Assembly (NCBI RefSeq): GCF_900491745.1
Contig: NZ_UETR01000007.1
Coordinates: 124,001 to 188,000 of the forward strand
Length of the DNA stretch: 64,000 nucleotides
Direction: 5' to 3'
Source of the DNA: Amarolinea aalborgensis
Lineage (GTDB): Bacteria > Chloroflexota > Anaerolineae > SSC4 > Amarolineaceae
In this document: positions 13,901 through 22,343 of the stretch, one piece after another
Position numbering within the stretch: the first letter of the stretch is position 1
Layout of the letters: each line of letters starts with the position of its first letter
The notes under the pieces: generated by a model
Seen by the model: the letters and a program-made list of their open reading frames with translations, nothing else
Database searches by the model: none
What the model was told of the DNA's origin: nothing
Made by a program: the position numbers and the translations under genes

Positions 13901-14880
13901 CCGTTGTTGACCTGGATGATCCGCTTGATCACGGCCACCAGGTCTTCTTTGGTCAGGATGCGGGTTGCCAACGGCACATGCGTTTCGGCGCCCAGGCGCT
14001 TGTTAAGCTTATAGCGCCCCACTTTGCCCAGGTCATAGCGCCGCGGCACAAACAGCAGGTTCTGCATAAAACTGCGCGCATTCTCTTCGGTTGGCGGATC
14101 GCCGGGGCGCAGTTTCTTGTAGAATTCCAGCAGCGCATCGCGCACACCTTTGTCTGCATCTGCCCGATTTGGCGTCGAGGTTGGATCGCGTTCCAGGGTG
14201 GCGTTGATGTACGGATGATCGGGCACCGTGTCCACATCTTGGAACAGTTCATAGATTTCTTCATCGCTGCCAAAGCCAATGGAGCGCAGCAGAATCGTTA
14301 CCGGCAGCTTGCGCTTGCGGTCAACCTTAACCGAAATCACATCGCGCTTGCTGGTTTCGAATTCGAGCCAGGCGCCGCGGCTAGGAATCAGTTTGGCCGC
14401 ACACAGCTCGCGCCCGGTGGTGCGGTCTTCATCCACCTTGAAATAGACGCCGGGTGAGCGAATAAGCTGGCTCACCACCACGCGCTCCGCGCCGTTGATG
14501 ACAAAGGTGCCATTTTCGGTCATGAGCGGGAAATCGCCCATGAAAACGTCCTGTTCAGGAATCTCCCCCGTCGCTTTATTGATCAGACGCACCTTGACCC
14601 ACAGCGGGGCCGAGAAGGTCATGTCGCGATCACGACAGTCTTTTTCTGAATACTTTGGTTCACCAAACCAGAAATCACCAAAATGCAACTCTAATTGCTT
14701 ATTGAAACTGACAATCGGCGAAATCTCTTCGAGTAATTCGCGTAATCCCTCTGACTTGAACCATTCAAACGCTTCCAACTGGACTTCAATCAACGGTGGA
14801 AGGGGATGAACATCATGGATGCGACCATAGTTCTTGCGAAAAGCCGGTGTGCTCTGGCGACCAGTGGCGAAGTTCGTCAT
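10984..14880 (-). CDS. rpoB: DNA-directed RNA polymerase subunit beta
   Basis: A 1298-residue beta subunit. The ATG at 14880 ([20 protein letters not shown]) follows AAGGAG and is preferred over an ATG 66 bases upstream that would add an unusual Cys-rich extension. The rifampicin-binding cluster reads [20 protein letters not shown] then [11 protein letters not shown], i.e. the wild-type sensitive residues (Asp, His and Ser at the common resistance positions). [19 protein letters not shown] and the C-terminal [19 protein letters not shown] clamp sequence are intact. A consensus promoter and a structured leader lie upstream. No ribosomal protein genes (rplJ/rplL) precede it; tlyA does instead. 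Confidence 0.99.
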   Translation of the reverse strand: [1298 protein letters not shown]

Positions 14881-15014
14881 GCGCTCTCCACTCCTTAACT
14901 CAGGCTTGCAGCAACCGATGCAACGGTTGTGCAATCGGTCAATCAATTAGCAGGATATTCGGGAGGCAATACTGGCCTGCTTTTGTCCTTGATATTGCCC
15001 ACTTAACAACAAAT

Positions 15015-15065
15015 AACCCATCTTGCGGATAGGTCTTCGTGACCCAATTCCTCCGCGGATGGGTT
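15015..15065 (-). promoter_or_regulatory. Structured rpoB leader element, possible attenuator
   Basis: Nested inverted repeats: AACCCATC (15015-15022) with GATGGGTT (15058-15065), GCGGA (15025-15029) with TCCGC (15052-15056), and GGTC (15032-15035) with GACC (15041-15044). Read on the minus strand the structure ends in ATTTGTTGTT. It sits in the roughly 245-base untranslated leader between the promoter and rpoB. Confidence 0.45.
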
Positions 15066-15131
15066 TCTCTTGACAACCATGTCAGCAAATAGGTCATGGA
15101 CAACGTGCAGGTACATCACGTGCAAGCTGCA

Positions 15132-15160
15132 ATTGTAACACGAACGACGCGCTGTGTCAA
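15132..15160 (-). promoter_or_regulatory. Consensus sigma-70 promoter of rpoB-rpoC
   Basis: On the minus strand: TTGACA (15155-15160), a 17-base spacer and TACAAT (15132-15137). This is the best promoter match in the window. Transcription should start near 15125, giving a leader of about 245 bases. It lies 35 bases past the tlyA stop, so rpoBC can be expressed independently of tlyA. Confidence 0.82.
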
Positions 15161-15194
15161 AAATGGCGCACATCCTGCGCATCCTGCACAGCAA

Positions 15195-15977
15195 TCAACC
15201 CGCAAGGCAATCGGCGATCAGCGCCGACACATCGCCGCCGCCGTTGCCCGGGCGCAGCCAAACCAGGAACTCGATATTGCCAGCCGGCCCCGTGATGGGC
15301 GAGCGCATCAGCCCCAGAATGTCCAACCGTTGGCTCTGCGCCCAGGTCAAAGTCTGTTCAAGCACGGCGTGGTGGACGCGCGGATCTCGGACGACGCCTC
15401 CCTTACCCACCTGCTGCCTGCCGGCCTCGAACTGCGGCTTGACCAACGCGATCACGCTGCCGTGCGGAACCTTGAGCCAGGGCAAGACGGCAGGGATGAC
15501 GAGGTTGAGGCCAATGAAAGAGACGTCAATCGTGACCAAATCCACCAGGCCGGCGCCCGGCAGTTCGGTCAGGTAGCGCACATTGGTGCGCTCCAACACG
15601 GTGACGCGCGCATCCTGGCGCAGTTTCCAAGCCAATTGCCCATAACCGACGTCAATCGCGGTCACGTGCGCGGCCCCTCGCTGCAGCAAGCAGTCGGTAA
15701 AGCCGCCGGTCGAGGCGCCCACGTCAGCGCAGGTCATCCCGTGCACATCAACGCCGAACTGATCGAGCGCCGCCGCCAGTTTTGCGCCGCCGCGACTCAC
15801 GAAGGCCGGTCCTTGCTGCACAGTCACGCGCGCGGTCGTTGGCACCAGGACGCCAGCCTTATCGCTGACGCTGCCGTCAACCAATACTTGTCCGGCCAGA
15901 ATCAGCCCACGCGCCTGTGTGCGGTTGACGGCCAGGCCCGCTTCGACCAGCAGACTGTCCAAACGCTGCTTACTCAC
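15195..15977 (-). CDS. tlyA: TlyA-family rRNA (cytidine-2'-O)-methyltransferase
   Basis: A 260-residue protein with GTG start at 15977. Residues 1-60 are an S4 RNA-binding domain (RLDSLLVEAGLAVNRTQARG). The rest is an FtsJ-like Rossmann methyltransferase with SAM motif DVGASTGGFTD (85-95). The catalytic K-D-K-E tetrad of 2'-O-methyltransferases is present as K66 (SRGGAKL), D151 (TIDVSFI), K180 (ALVKPQFE) and E236 (GNIEFL). TlyA methylates cytidines in 16S and/or 23S rRNA, which sets capreomycin susceptibility in mycobacteria. Older annotations call it haemolysin. It is transcribed toward rpoB. Confidence 0.95.
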   Translation of the reverse strand: MSKQRLDSLLVEAGLAVNRTQARGLILAGQVLVDGSVSDKAGVLVPTTARVTVQQGPAFVSRGGAKLAAALDQFGVDVHGMTCADVGASTGGFTDCLLQRGAAHVTAIDVGYGQLAWKLRQDARVTVLERTNVRYLTELPGAGLVDLVTIDVSFIGLNLVIPAVLPWLKVPHGSVIALVKPQFEAGRQQVGKGGVVRDPRVHHAVLEQTLTWAQSQRLDILGLMRSPITGPAGNIEFLVWLRPGNGGGDVSALIADCLAG

Positions 15978-16054
15978 GCACTTTCATCTCGCTTCAGGGG
16001 GAAATGATGCGGCAAAAAAAGATAGCGCTGCGCCAGGTTGGGCTGCCACATGGT

Positions 16055-16083
16055 TTGACGAAGCGGGCGCTTTCGGGTAAGAT
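16055..16083 (+). promoter_or_regulatory. Sigma-70-type promoter for the UbiA-family gene, probably near-leaderless
   Basis: TTGACG (16055-16060), a 17-base spacer and TAAGAT (16078-16083). The expected start of transcription, near 16090, falls within a base or two of the ATG at 16092. Confidence 0.65.
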
Positions 16084-16091
16084 GTTGCCCT

Positions 16092-17009
16092 ATGTCTGAA
16101 GTCACCACAACGCATGTCAGCGGTAATCTAGGCGCAACCCTGCGTCATCTTCTCAAGGCAATGCGGCCCCGACAGTGGACAAAGAACGTCTTTGTTTTTG
16201 CCGCCTTGGTTTTCGATGGACAGCTCTTTGGCCTCGATTCATTCTTGCGCACCCTGGCGGCCTTTGCCTGCTTTTGCCTTATTTCCAGCGCTGGCTATCT
16301 GATCAACGACCTGGCCGACATCGAAAAGGATCGGCAGCATCCGACCAAACGCCTGCGGCCGTTGGCGGCCGGCACGCTGCAGCCCTGGGTAGCCGTTGCG
16401 GCCGCGGCGATCTTTGTTCTCGTCTGTTTACCAGCTGCCTATGTGCTCGATGGCCGCTTCAGTCTCATTCTGTTCGGTTACCTGGCTCTTACCCTTGCTT
16501 ACACCTTCTACCTGAAGCATATCGTCATCGTTGACCTGATCGTGGTGGCGGCCGGTTTCGTGCTGCGCGTCGCTGGCGGCGTGGCCGTCATTCGGGTGGC
16601 CCGTTTCTCGCCGTGGATGTATGTGTGCATGGCCCTGCTGGCATTGTTCATGATCATGGGCAAACGTCGCCACGAATTGAGTCTGCTGGCCGAAAGCGCT
16701 TCTTCGCATCGTGCGATTCTGGAAGACTACACCGTGCGCTTTCTCGATGAGATGATTGCCATGGTCACCGCGTCGTTGGTGATGGCCTATTCTCTCTACA
16801 CTTTCTCCGCGCCCAACATGCCAGCCAATCATGCCATGATGCTGACCATTCCCTTTGTGCTGTACGGGCTTTTCCGTTATCTCTATCTGATTCACGTGCA
16901 GGGCAAGGGCGGCGCGCCGGAAGAACTTCTCCTACGTGACTGGCCGCTGCTGATGGATGTCGTCCTCTGGGCTGGCGTTGTCGTGGCCGCGCTCTATTTC
17001 ATGCGCTAG
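16092..17009 (+). CDS. UbiA-family prenyltransferase, decaprenyl-phosphate phosphoribosyltransferase-like
   Basis: A 305-residue integral membrane protein with about eight or nine hydrophobic segments. The first aspartate-rich motif reads NDLADIEKDRQHPTKRLRP (residues 72-90); ND..D...D binds Mg2+-diphosphate, and the HPxKxxRP ending is characteristic of DPPR synthases (Rv3806c-like), which move phosphoribose from PRPP to a polyprenyl phosphate. The N-terminal RPRQWTKNVFVFAALVF is also typical of that subfamily. The product feeds polyprenyl-phosphoryl-arabinose or related cell-envelope sugars. No arabinosyltransferase partners lie nearby, so the pathway here is open. Convergent with the PHP gene across a stem-loop. 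Confidence 0.85.
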   Translation: MSEVTTTHVSGNLGATLRHLLKAMRPRQWTKNVFVFAALVFDGQLFGLDSFLRTLAAFACFCLISSAGYLINDLADIEKDRQHPTKRLRPLAAGTLQPWVAVAAAAIFVLVCLPAAYVLDGRFSLILFGYLALTLAYTFYLKHIVIVDLIVVAAGFVLRVAGGVAVIRVARFSPWMYVCMALLALFMIMGKRRHELSLLAESASSHRAILEDYTVRFLDEMIAMVTASLVMAYSLYTFSAPNMPANHAMMLTIPFVLYGLFRYLYLIHVQGKGGAPEELLLRDWPLLMDVVLWAGVVVAALYFMR

Positions 17010-17039
17010 TACATCGGTTCAGCTTTGTCGAGACAAGCC

Positions 17040-17087
17040 GAACGACGGAAGTTGACGAACGCGTGTTCGCCCGAACTTCCGTCGTTC
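17040..17087. terminator. Hairpin between convergent genes
   Basis: A perfect 14-bp stem (GAACGACGGAAGTT at 17040-17053 with its complement at 17074-17087). The loop contains a second small hairpin, CGAAC-GCGT-GTTCG. It is placed between the stops of the prenyltransferase (+) and the PHP gene (-), suiting termination in both directions, though T-runs are weak. Confidence 0.55.
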
Positions 17088-17099
17088 ACAACAAGTCGT

Positions 17100-19019
17100 T
17101 TACGCGCCTCGCTCGCCGGCGCCATTCTCTTGCACGAATTGACGCCACGGCCCGCTCATGCCATCATCGGTGACGCCATAGTAAACATGCAGTGTATCGC
17201 CGACGCGCTGCACGAGGTCGTAACGCATCTTCCCCGCACGTTTGCTGGCCTGCCAGAGGCCGATGTCGCCAATCCACTTCACCATCTCTACCTGCAGCGG
17301 ATTGGTTTCATGTTGGGCGATCGCGTAACTCCACAACTTGCGCGCAGATTTCGGCGTGACGTTGCGGATGACCCCGCCATTCCGCAGGTCCTTAATGACA
17401 TAACTGGTGGTGCCGCGTCCGACTTCGATTTCCAGGATCTCTACACCGACCCGAGGCGGCCGTAAGCTGCCGTCTTCGGGCGCTGACAGTTCTGGCAGCG
17501 TCCCTGCCATCTCCTCTGTTTCATCGTAGGGGGGCGGCTCGGTCTCTGGCGCAGACGGCGCCTGATGTACTGCTGCGGGCGGCGGCGTTGGTTCTGCCGC
17601 GGCGGCAGGTGCGGTCGTTTCAGCGGCCGCCTTAGCCCGGCGGCGCGGGGTTTTGGCTGGCGCGGCTTTGATCGCCGCAGCTTCCACGAGCAGCTGCGCG
17701 CGCAGTTGATCGCTCAGCGTCGCGCGCACAAGCTGGAAAATCTCATCACGCACCGCCATGCTGGTTTCGGCTTCCTGGCGCACATAGATTTTATTGTCAT
17801 CCAGGCAGTAGGGCTTCTCTTTGCCCTCCGCAACCATCACCCGCAGCACAGGGCGCCCTTGCGATTCCAACACGTCAACGTTGGCGTCAAGCGGCGGTAC
17901 AATTTTGCGCTGGATCTCGGTCTTGAGCGTCGCGATCGCCTCTTCGGCTCCTTCGACGCCCGTGGGCACACCCTTGCGCGTCGCGCTGACGCCTACGTAG
18001 ACTGTGCCGCCGTTGGTGTTGGCAAAAGCCACCACATCGCTCAGAATCGCCGTCAGTCGTCCTCCCGAACGCGTCCAGGTTTCATGGAACGACTGTACGA
18101 TGTTGGGGCCTTGTTCGCGTGCCGCGGCAATGTAGTCGAAGGGCTCTTTCTTCGGGCGATAGGGCCGCGTGAGAGCAAAGTCGTTCCCTTTGAGCACCTC
18201 GCAGATGGCTTCATAGGCGATCTCGGGTAAGGAAATCTCCGTCGTGCGATCGCCAATGCCCAAGACGTGCTTGTCGCCTGAGGAACGGTGCAGCCGATGC
18301 GCATCCGATCCCTGGATGCAGTGCATTCGTCGTGGATATTCCGGCTTGGAGCCGTTGTAAAAGCTGTCGGTTGCGCGCCGGCTGCGGCTGTCCAGATCGG
18401 TCACTTCCAACGCATGCAGGTGTACGTCCTGGGTGTAGGCGATTTTGGTTTGGCCCCCAAAGGGGAAATCGCGCATGGCAACGCCGTGCGTTGAATTGGC
18501 ATGCGCTGCAATGACCAGGCCCCCCGCTTCATCAATCAGTTTGTAGGCGGTCAAGACATCGGTAGTAGCGCCGACCTCCGTGGAGCCGACATCTAGTTTG
18601 GAAGGCGGAACATTGAGGCGCAGCAGGAGCAGTTCCAGTTCGCGCACCGAGGTTTCTGGCCGAAAAATGGCGAGGACATGAAAGCCGAACGTGGCCGTAA
18701 ATTCAAAACCGGGCAAGACCAAGAGCTTGTTGCCGATGCGCCGGTATTCGTCGAGCGTACGTTTTTCTTGCGGGCGTAGGCGTCCCTCTCGCTCCAGCCA
18801 GTCCAGGCGCTCGATGTCCTGGCGCAGATGAGCGATGCCCGCTACGGTATTGTGATCGGTAATGGCGACAATATCGAGGCCGCGAGCCTCGGCTTTTTGC
18901 AGCCAATCAAGATAGGTGGCGCTTGGCTCCTGCCAATCGGCCGAGGCCGGTGTGTGCAGGTGCAAATCCATTCGCCACCACTGACGTTTAGCATTCTTTT
19001 TAGTTGCCAAATTGAACAA
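17100..19019 (-). CDS. PHP-domain phosphoesterase fused to an AlbA/Schlafen-type domain
   Basis: A 639-residue protein. TTG at 19019 has AAGGAG just upstream; ATG at 18971 (MDLHLHTP) is an alternative. Residues 17-260 are a PHP metallo-phosphoesterase: DLHLHT (H20, H22), AITDHN (D55, H56), LPGFEFT, AAHAN and GSDAH supply the metal ligands. Residues about 290-430 match the AlbA_2/Schlafen ATP- or nucleic-acid-binding module (ILSDVVAFANTNGGTVYVGV, then IYVRQ). An Ala/Pro-rich disordered linker leads to a C-terminal 100-residue domain beginning VEILEIEVGRGTTSYVIKDL, which I do not recognise. The combination suggests a nucleotide- or nucleic-acid-processing enzyme. The substrate is unknown. Confidence 0.8.
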   Translation of the reverse strand: MFNLATKKNAKRQWWRMDLHLHTPASADWQEPSATYLDWLQKAEARGLDIVAITDHNTVAGIAHLRQDIERLDWLEREGRLRPQEKRTLDEYRRIGNKLLVLPGFEFTATFGFHVLAIFRPETSVRELELLLLRLNVPPSKLDVGSTEVGATTDVLTAYKLIDEAGGLVIAAHANSTHGVAMRDFPFGGQTKIAYTQDVHLHALEVTDLDSRSRRATDSFYNGSKPEYPRRMHCIQGSDAHRLHRSSGDKHVLGIGDRTTEISLPEIAYEAICEVLKGNDFALTRPYRPKKEPFDYIAAAREQGPNIVQSFHETWTRSGGRLTAILSDVVAFANTNGGTVYVGVSATRKGVPTGVEGAEEAIATLKTEIQRKIVPPLDANVDVLESQGRPVLRVMVAEGKEKPYCLDDNKIYVRQEAETSMAVRDEIFQLVRATLSDQLRAQLLVEAAAIKAAPAKTPRRRAKAAAETTAPAAAAEPTPPPAAVHQAPSAPETEPPPYDETEEMAGTLPELSAPEDGSLRPPRVGVEILEIEVGRGTTSYVIKDLRNGGVIRNVTPKSARKLWSYAIAQHETNPLQVEMVKWIGDIGLWQASKRAGKMRYDLVQRVGDTLHVYYGVTDDGMSGPWRQFVQENGAGERGA

Positions 19020-19758
19020 ACCTCTCCTTCTAGGTCAAACGCAACACGCGTTCTCCTGAAGAAGGGCTATCCGGCCTGGTCACCTGGCGCACTGCGCATG
19101 ACAACGGCTGTGACAGCGTGCTGCTCCCAATCTCAACCGCCGGTCGTCGCGAACGCGTGATGCGTCGCGACCGCCGCCGGTGATGGCATCAATGGTCGCA
19201 GACTACCGCTGACGATGACAGCCAGCGCGCAACAAAGACTACAGTCAGTTTACGTAACAGAACTTACGCGACCTGAGGGGGAGGCCGGGCCTGCACTCCG
19301 CTGCGGTTGGCAGCGATGCTGGCCCAGGCGCAAGGCAGTGGTTCGCGACGACTCGGCCGGGCTCTCCCTAAATCAACTATTTGGGATGGCCGGCCCGCGC
19401 GCCGCGCAACTGCCTTGTGCAGTTGGCGCTCTTAACCGATCAAATCACGGTGTAAGCAGGTTAAATAAACGATGATGTTCGATACTCGCTGCCAGGGTCC
19501 AATATCGCTTAAAATACGAGTCTCCGGCAACAAATCGTGAACACCCTGCGGGTCTGTGGCAGGTGCCCAACAGCGGGCGGAAGGCCACTTCTTCAAATAT
19601 CCCACATGGTCATGCCGCGCATGTACCGCGTGGGCTTAAATACAATCCTTCTTATGATGCATGGTTTGATCAAAAAATGTTGTTGGCATGGTTCCCAAAA
19701 TTCGTCATCCATACCTCGTTTTTCACTATTCGGCGCTGAATCGGTCCTGCGCATCGGT
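19020..19758. other. 739-base intergenic region without a recognisable gene
   Basis: No frame here has a convincing start, ribosome-binding site and coding character. The segment 19260-19440 is GC-rich, with repeated GGCCGGGC words and a hairpin at 19408-19434 (CAACTGC and GCAGTTG arms plus a GCG/CGC base). This is compatible with a structured RNA, but it did not match remembered signatures of RNase P RNA, 6S RNA, SRP RNA or tmRNA. From about 19510 the sequence becomes AT-richer toward lon. Confidence 0.4.
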
Positions 19759-22305
19759 CTAGACTGCGATTTCGCCGACAACGGTCTGGTCTGGACTGGC
19801 ATCATGGTCACGCGTACCTGCCGGCTCCAGCGCGGCGTTGAACACGTCGGACACCGATTCGACCAACACAAAGCGCATCTTTTGGCGCACCTCGTCTGGC
19901 AGTTCATCGAGGTCCGGCTCATTGCGCTTGGGCATGATCACCGTATCCAGCCCAGCGCGTGATGCGGCCAGCGCCTTCTCCTTCAATCCGCCAATGGGAA
20001 GCACTTGCCCACGCAGCGTGATCTCGCCGGTCATGGCCACATTGGAGCGCACGAGACGCCCAGTCAGCAAAGACGCGAGGGCCGTGGCCATGGTCACGCC
20101 GGCCGACGGGCCATCTTTGGGGACCGCGCCCGCCGGAATGTGCAGATGGATGTCGCTCTTGCTAAAGAAATCCTCGTCCACGCCCAGTTCGCGACTCACG
20201 GAACGAACGTAACTCAGCGCAGCCTGTGCTGACTCCTTCATGACCTCTCCCAGTTGTCCGGTCACGGTGAAGCCCTTGGTGCCTGCCATGCGCGTGGCTT
20301 CGATGAACAGAATGTCGCCCCCTACCGCCGTGACGGCCAGGCCAGTCGCCACGCCAGGGCGATCGGTTCGTTCCGCCACTTCGTTGTAGAACTTGGCTTT
20401 GCCCAGGTGCTCAGCCAGGTTCTCCGCCATAATAGTCACACTGGGCAATGTTCCATTCCCGTTAGAACCTTGTTCGGCCGCGCGGGTGGCGATCTTACGA
20501 CAAATCTTGCCGATCTGGCGTTCCAACGAGCGTACGCCGGCCTCGCGCGTGTGATCCGAGATCATGCGGTGCAGGGCGCCCTCGTCGAACGCCACTTCGC
20601 TGGCGTGCAGACTGTTCTCGCGCAGCTGCCGCGGGATCAAGTAGCCCTGCGCGATTTTCACCTTTTCCAACTCGGTGTAACCAGAGAGCTGCAGGATCTC
20701 CATGCGATCGAGCAAAGGCTCCGGAATGGTTTCCAGCCAATTGGCCGTTGTGATGAAAATCACCTGCGACAGGTCGAACGGCACATCCAGGTAATGGTCG
20801 CGAAATTCGCTGTTTTGCTCTGGGTCCAGCACTTCCAGCAGGGCGGCCGACGGGTCGCCGCGGAAGTCGCGCCCCAGCTTGTCAACCTCGTCGAGCATGA
20901 ACACAGGATTACGGCTTTCCACGCGGCGCAGCATCTGCAAGATACGCCCCGGCATGGACCCGATGTAGGTGCGGCGGAAGCCGCGCACCTCGGCCTCGTC
21001 GTGGATGCCGCCGAGCGCCAGGCGCACGAACTTGCGTCCGAGCGCGCGCGCGATCGAAAGGCCGAGGCTCGTTTTGCCCACACCTGGCGGGCCGACGAAG
21101 CACAGAATGACGCCCTCGCGCTGCTTACGAATCAGGTCTGGGTGTTCATCCTCAAGTGTGAACTGGCCTTTGCGTTCCACGCGCAGCTTGCGCACGGCCA
21201 GGAATTCGAGAATGCGCTCCTTGATCTCTTTGAGATCATAGTGATCCTCGTCCAACACCTGGCGCGCATGCACAATGTCCAGGTTGTCTTCCGTCACCTG
21301 CTGCCAGGGCAGACTGACAATCCAATCGAGGTAGGTCTTGATGACGCCATACTCTGCGGCCTGCGGCGGCATCTTGCGCAAACGATCCAACTCCCGCTTG
21401 GCTTCTTTCTGCGCCTCCTCTGGCATGCCCGCCTTGGCAATACGTTCTTCCAGGTCCTTGACCTCGGCCGCCTGTTCATCCTCTTCGCCCAATTCTTTCT
21501 GGATGGCCTTAAGCTGCTCGCGCAGATAGAACTCGCGCTGCATCTTTTCCATTTCGTTCTGAGCTTCGGATTGAATCTTGCGCCCCAACTCCAACACTTC
21601 CAACTCTTTGGAGAGGAGGGCGTTGAGCTTGGTCAATTTGTCGCGCACATGGTTGATTTCCAGGATTTCCTGGGCGTCAGCCAGATCGAGGCGCAGGCTG
21701 GATGCGATCAGATAGACGAGCTGGCGCGCATCTTCCACATTCATGGCCGCCATTTCCAATTCGTCTGGCAAATGCGGCACCAACTGGATCAAGCGTCGGA
21801 ACAGGTCTTGCGCGTTGCGCGACAGCGCCTCGATTTCTACCGAGTCTTCTTCTTCATCCACTGCGGCCATGACCCGCGCGCGCAGGAAAGGCTCTTCCTG
21901 AATATAACGCGTGACTCGAATGCGCTCCAGGCCCTGCACAATCAGGCGGATGGTGCCGTCTGGGGCGCGTAGGAGTCGGTGCACCACGGCCGCCGTTCCA
22001 ATCTCATAGAGATCGGCGGGCGTTGGCTCCTCTTTTTCGGGGTCACGGCTTGTCACCAGGCCAATCACACGACTGTCGTCGGCAGCCGATTCGATCAATC
22101 GAATCGAACGCTCCTGACCGATTGTCAGCGGCAGCCACATCATGGGGTAGACCACCACCCCGCGCAAGGGTAGAATCGGCAAATCGTTCGGAATATGGCT
22201 CTCGTCATCAATCCCGTTGACCCGCGGCGGGGAAACAGGCTCGATCACGGTATTATTTTCATCAACTGATTTCTTGCGTCCACGATCGCGTCCAAATAAC
22301 GGCAC
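19759..22305 (-). CDS. lon: ATP-dependent Lon protease
   Basis: An 848-residue Lon. GTG at 22305 is chosen because GAGGAGGT ends five bases upstream; an ATG 15 bases earlier overlaps that site. The N-terminal LON substrate-binding domain starts at LPILPLRGVVVYPMMWLPL, followed by a long coiled-coil region. The AAA+ module has Walker A GPPGVGKT (405-412), with the Walker B aspartates in VFMLDEVDKLG. The protease domain has the Ser-Lys dyad S734 (KDGPSAGV) and K777 (GLKEKALAA), 43 residues apart as in E. coli Lon. It degrades misfolded and regulatory proteins in the cytoplasm as a hexamer. The promoter is at 22344-22372. No CIRCE or HAIR heat-shock operator was found. Confidence 0.98.
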   Translation of the reverse strand: MPLFGRDRGRKKSVDENNTVIEPVSPPRVNGIDDESHIPNDLPILPLRGVVVYPMMWLPLTIGQERSIRLIESAADDSRVIGLVTSRDPEKEEPTPADLYEIGTAAVVHRLLRAPDGTIRLIVQGLERIRVTRYIQEEPFLRARVMAAVDEEEDSVEIEALSRNAQDLFRRLIQLVPHLPDELEMAAMNVEDARQLVYLIASSLRLDLADAQEILEINHVRDKLTKLNALLSKELEVLELGRKIQSEAQNEMEKMQREFYLREQLKAIQKELGEEDEQAAEVKDLEERIAKAGMPEEAQKEAKRELDRLRKMPPQAAEYGVIKTYLDWIVSLPWQQVTEDNLDIVHARQVLDEDHYDLKEIKERILEFLAVRKLRVERKGQFTLEDEHPDLIRKQREGVILCFVGPPGVGKTSLGLSIARALGRKFVRLALGGIHDEAEVRGFRRTYIGSMPGRILQMLRRVESRNPVFMLDEVDKLGRDFRGDPSAALLEVLDPEQNSEFRDHYLDVPFDLSQVIFITTANWLETIPEPLLDRMEILQLSGYTELEKVKIAQGYLIPRQLRENSLHASEVAFDEGALHRMISDHTREAGVRSLERQIGKICRKIATRAAEQGSNGNGTLPSVTIMAENLAEHLGKAKFYNEVAERTDRPGVATGLAVTAVGGDILFIEATRMAGTKGFTVTGQLGEVMKESAQAALSYVRSVSRELGVDEDFFSKSDIHLHIPAGAVPKDGPSAGVTMATALASLLTGRLVRSNVAMTGEITLRGQVLPIGGLKEKALAASRAGLDTVIMPKRNEPDLDELPDEVRQKMRFVLVESVSDVFNAALEPAGTRDHDASPDQTVVGEIAV

Positions 22306-22343
22306 GATCAACCTCCTCATTTGGCAACAGAGTACAAAGGTGA

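Noticed and set aside
19260..19440. RNase P RNA, 6S RNA, SRP RNA or tmRNA
   Set aside because: GC-rich and structured, but none of the conserved core sequences I remember for these RNAs could be found.
20254..21972. A 572-codon plus-strand frame opposite lon
   Set aside because: Antisense shadow of lon with no start signal and composition typical of reverse-frame artefacts.
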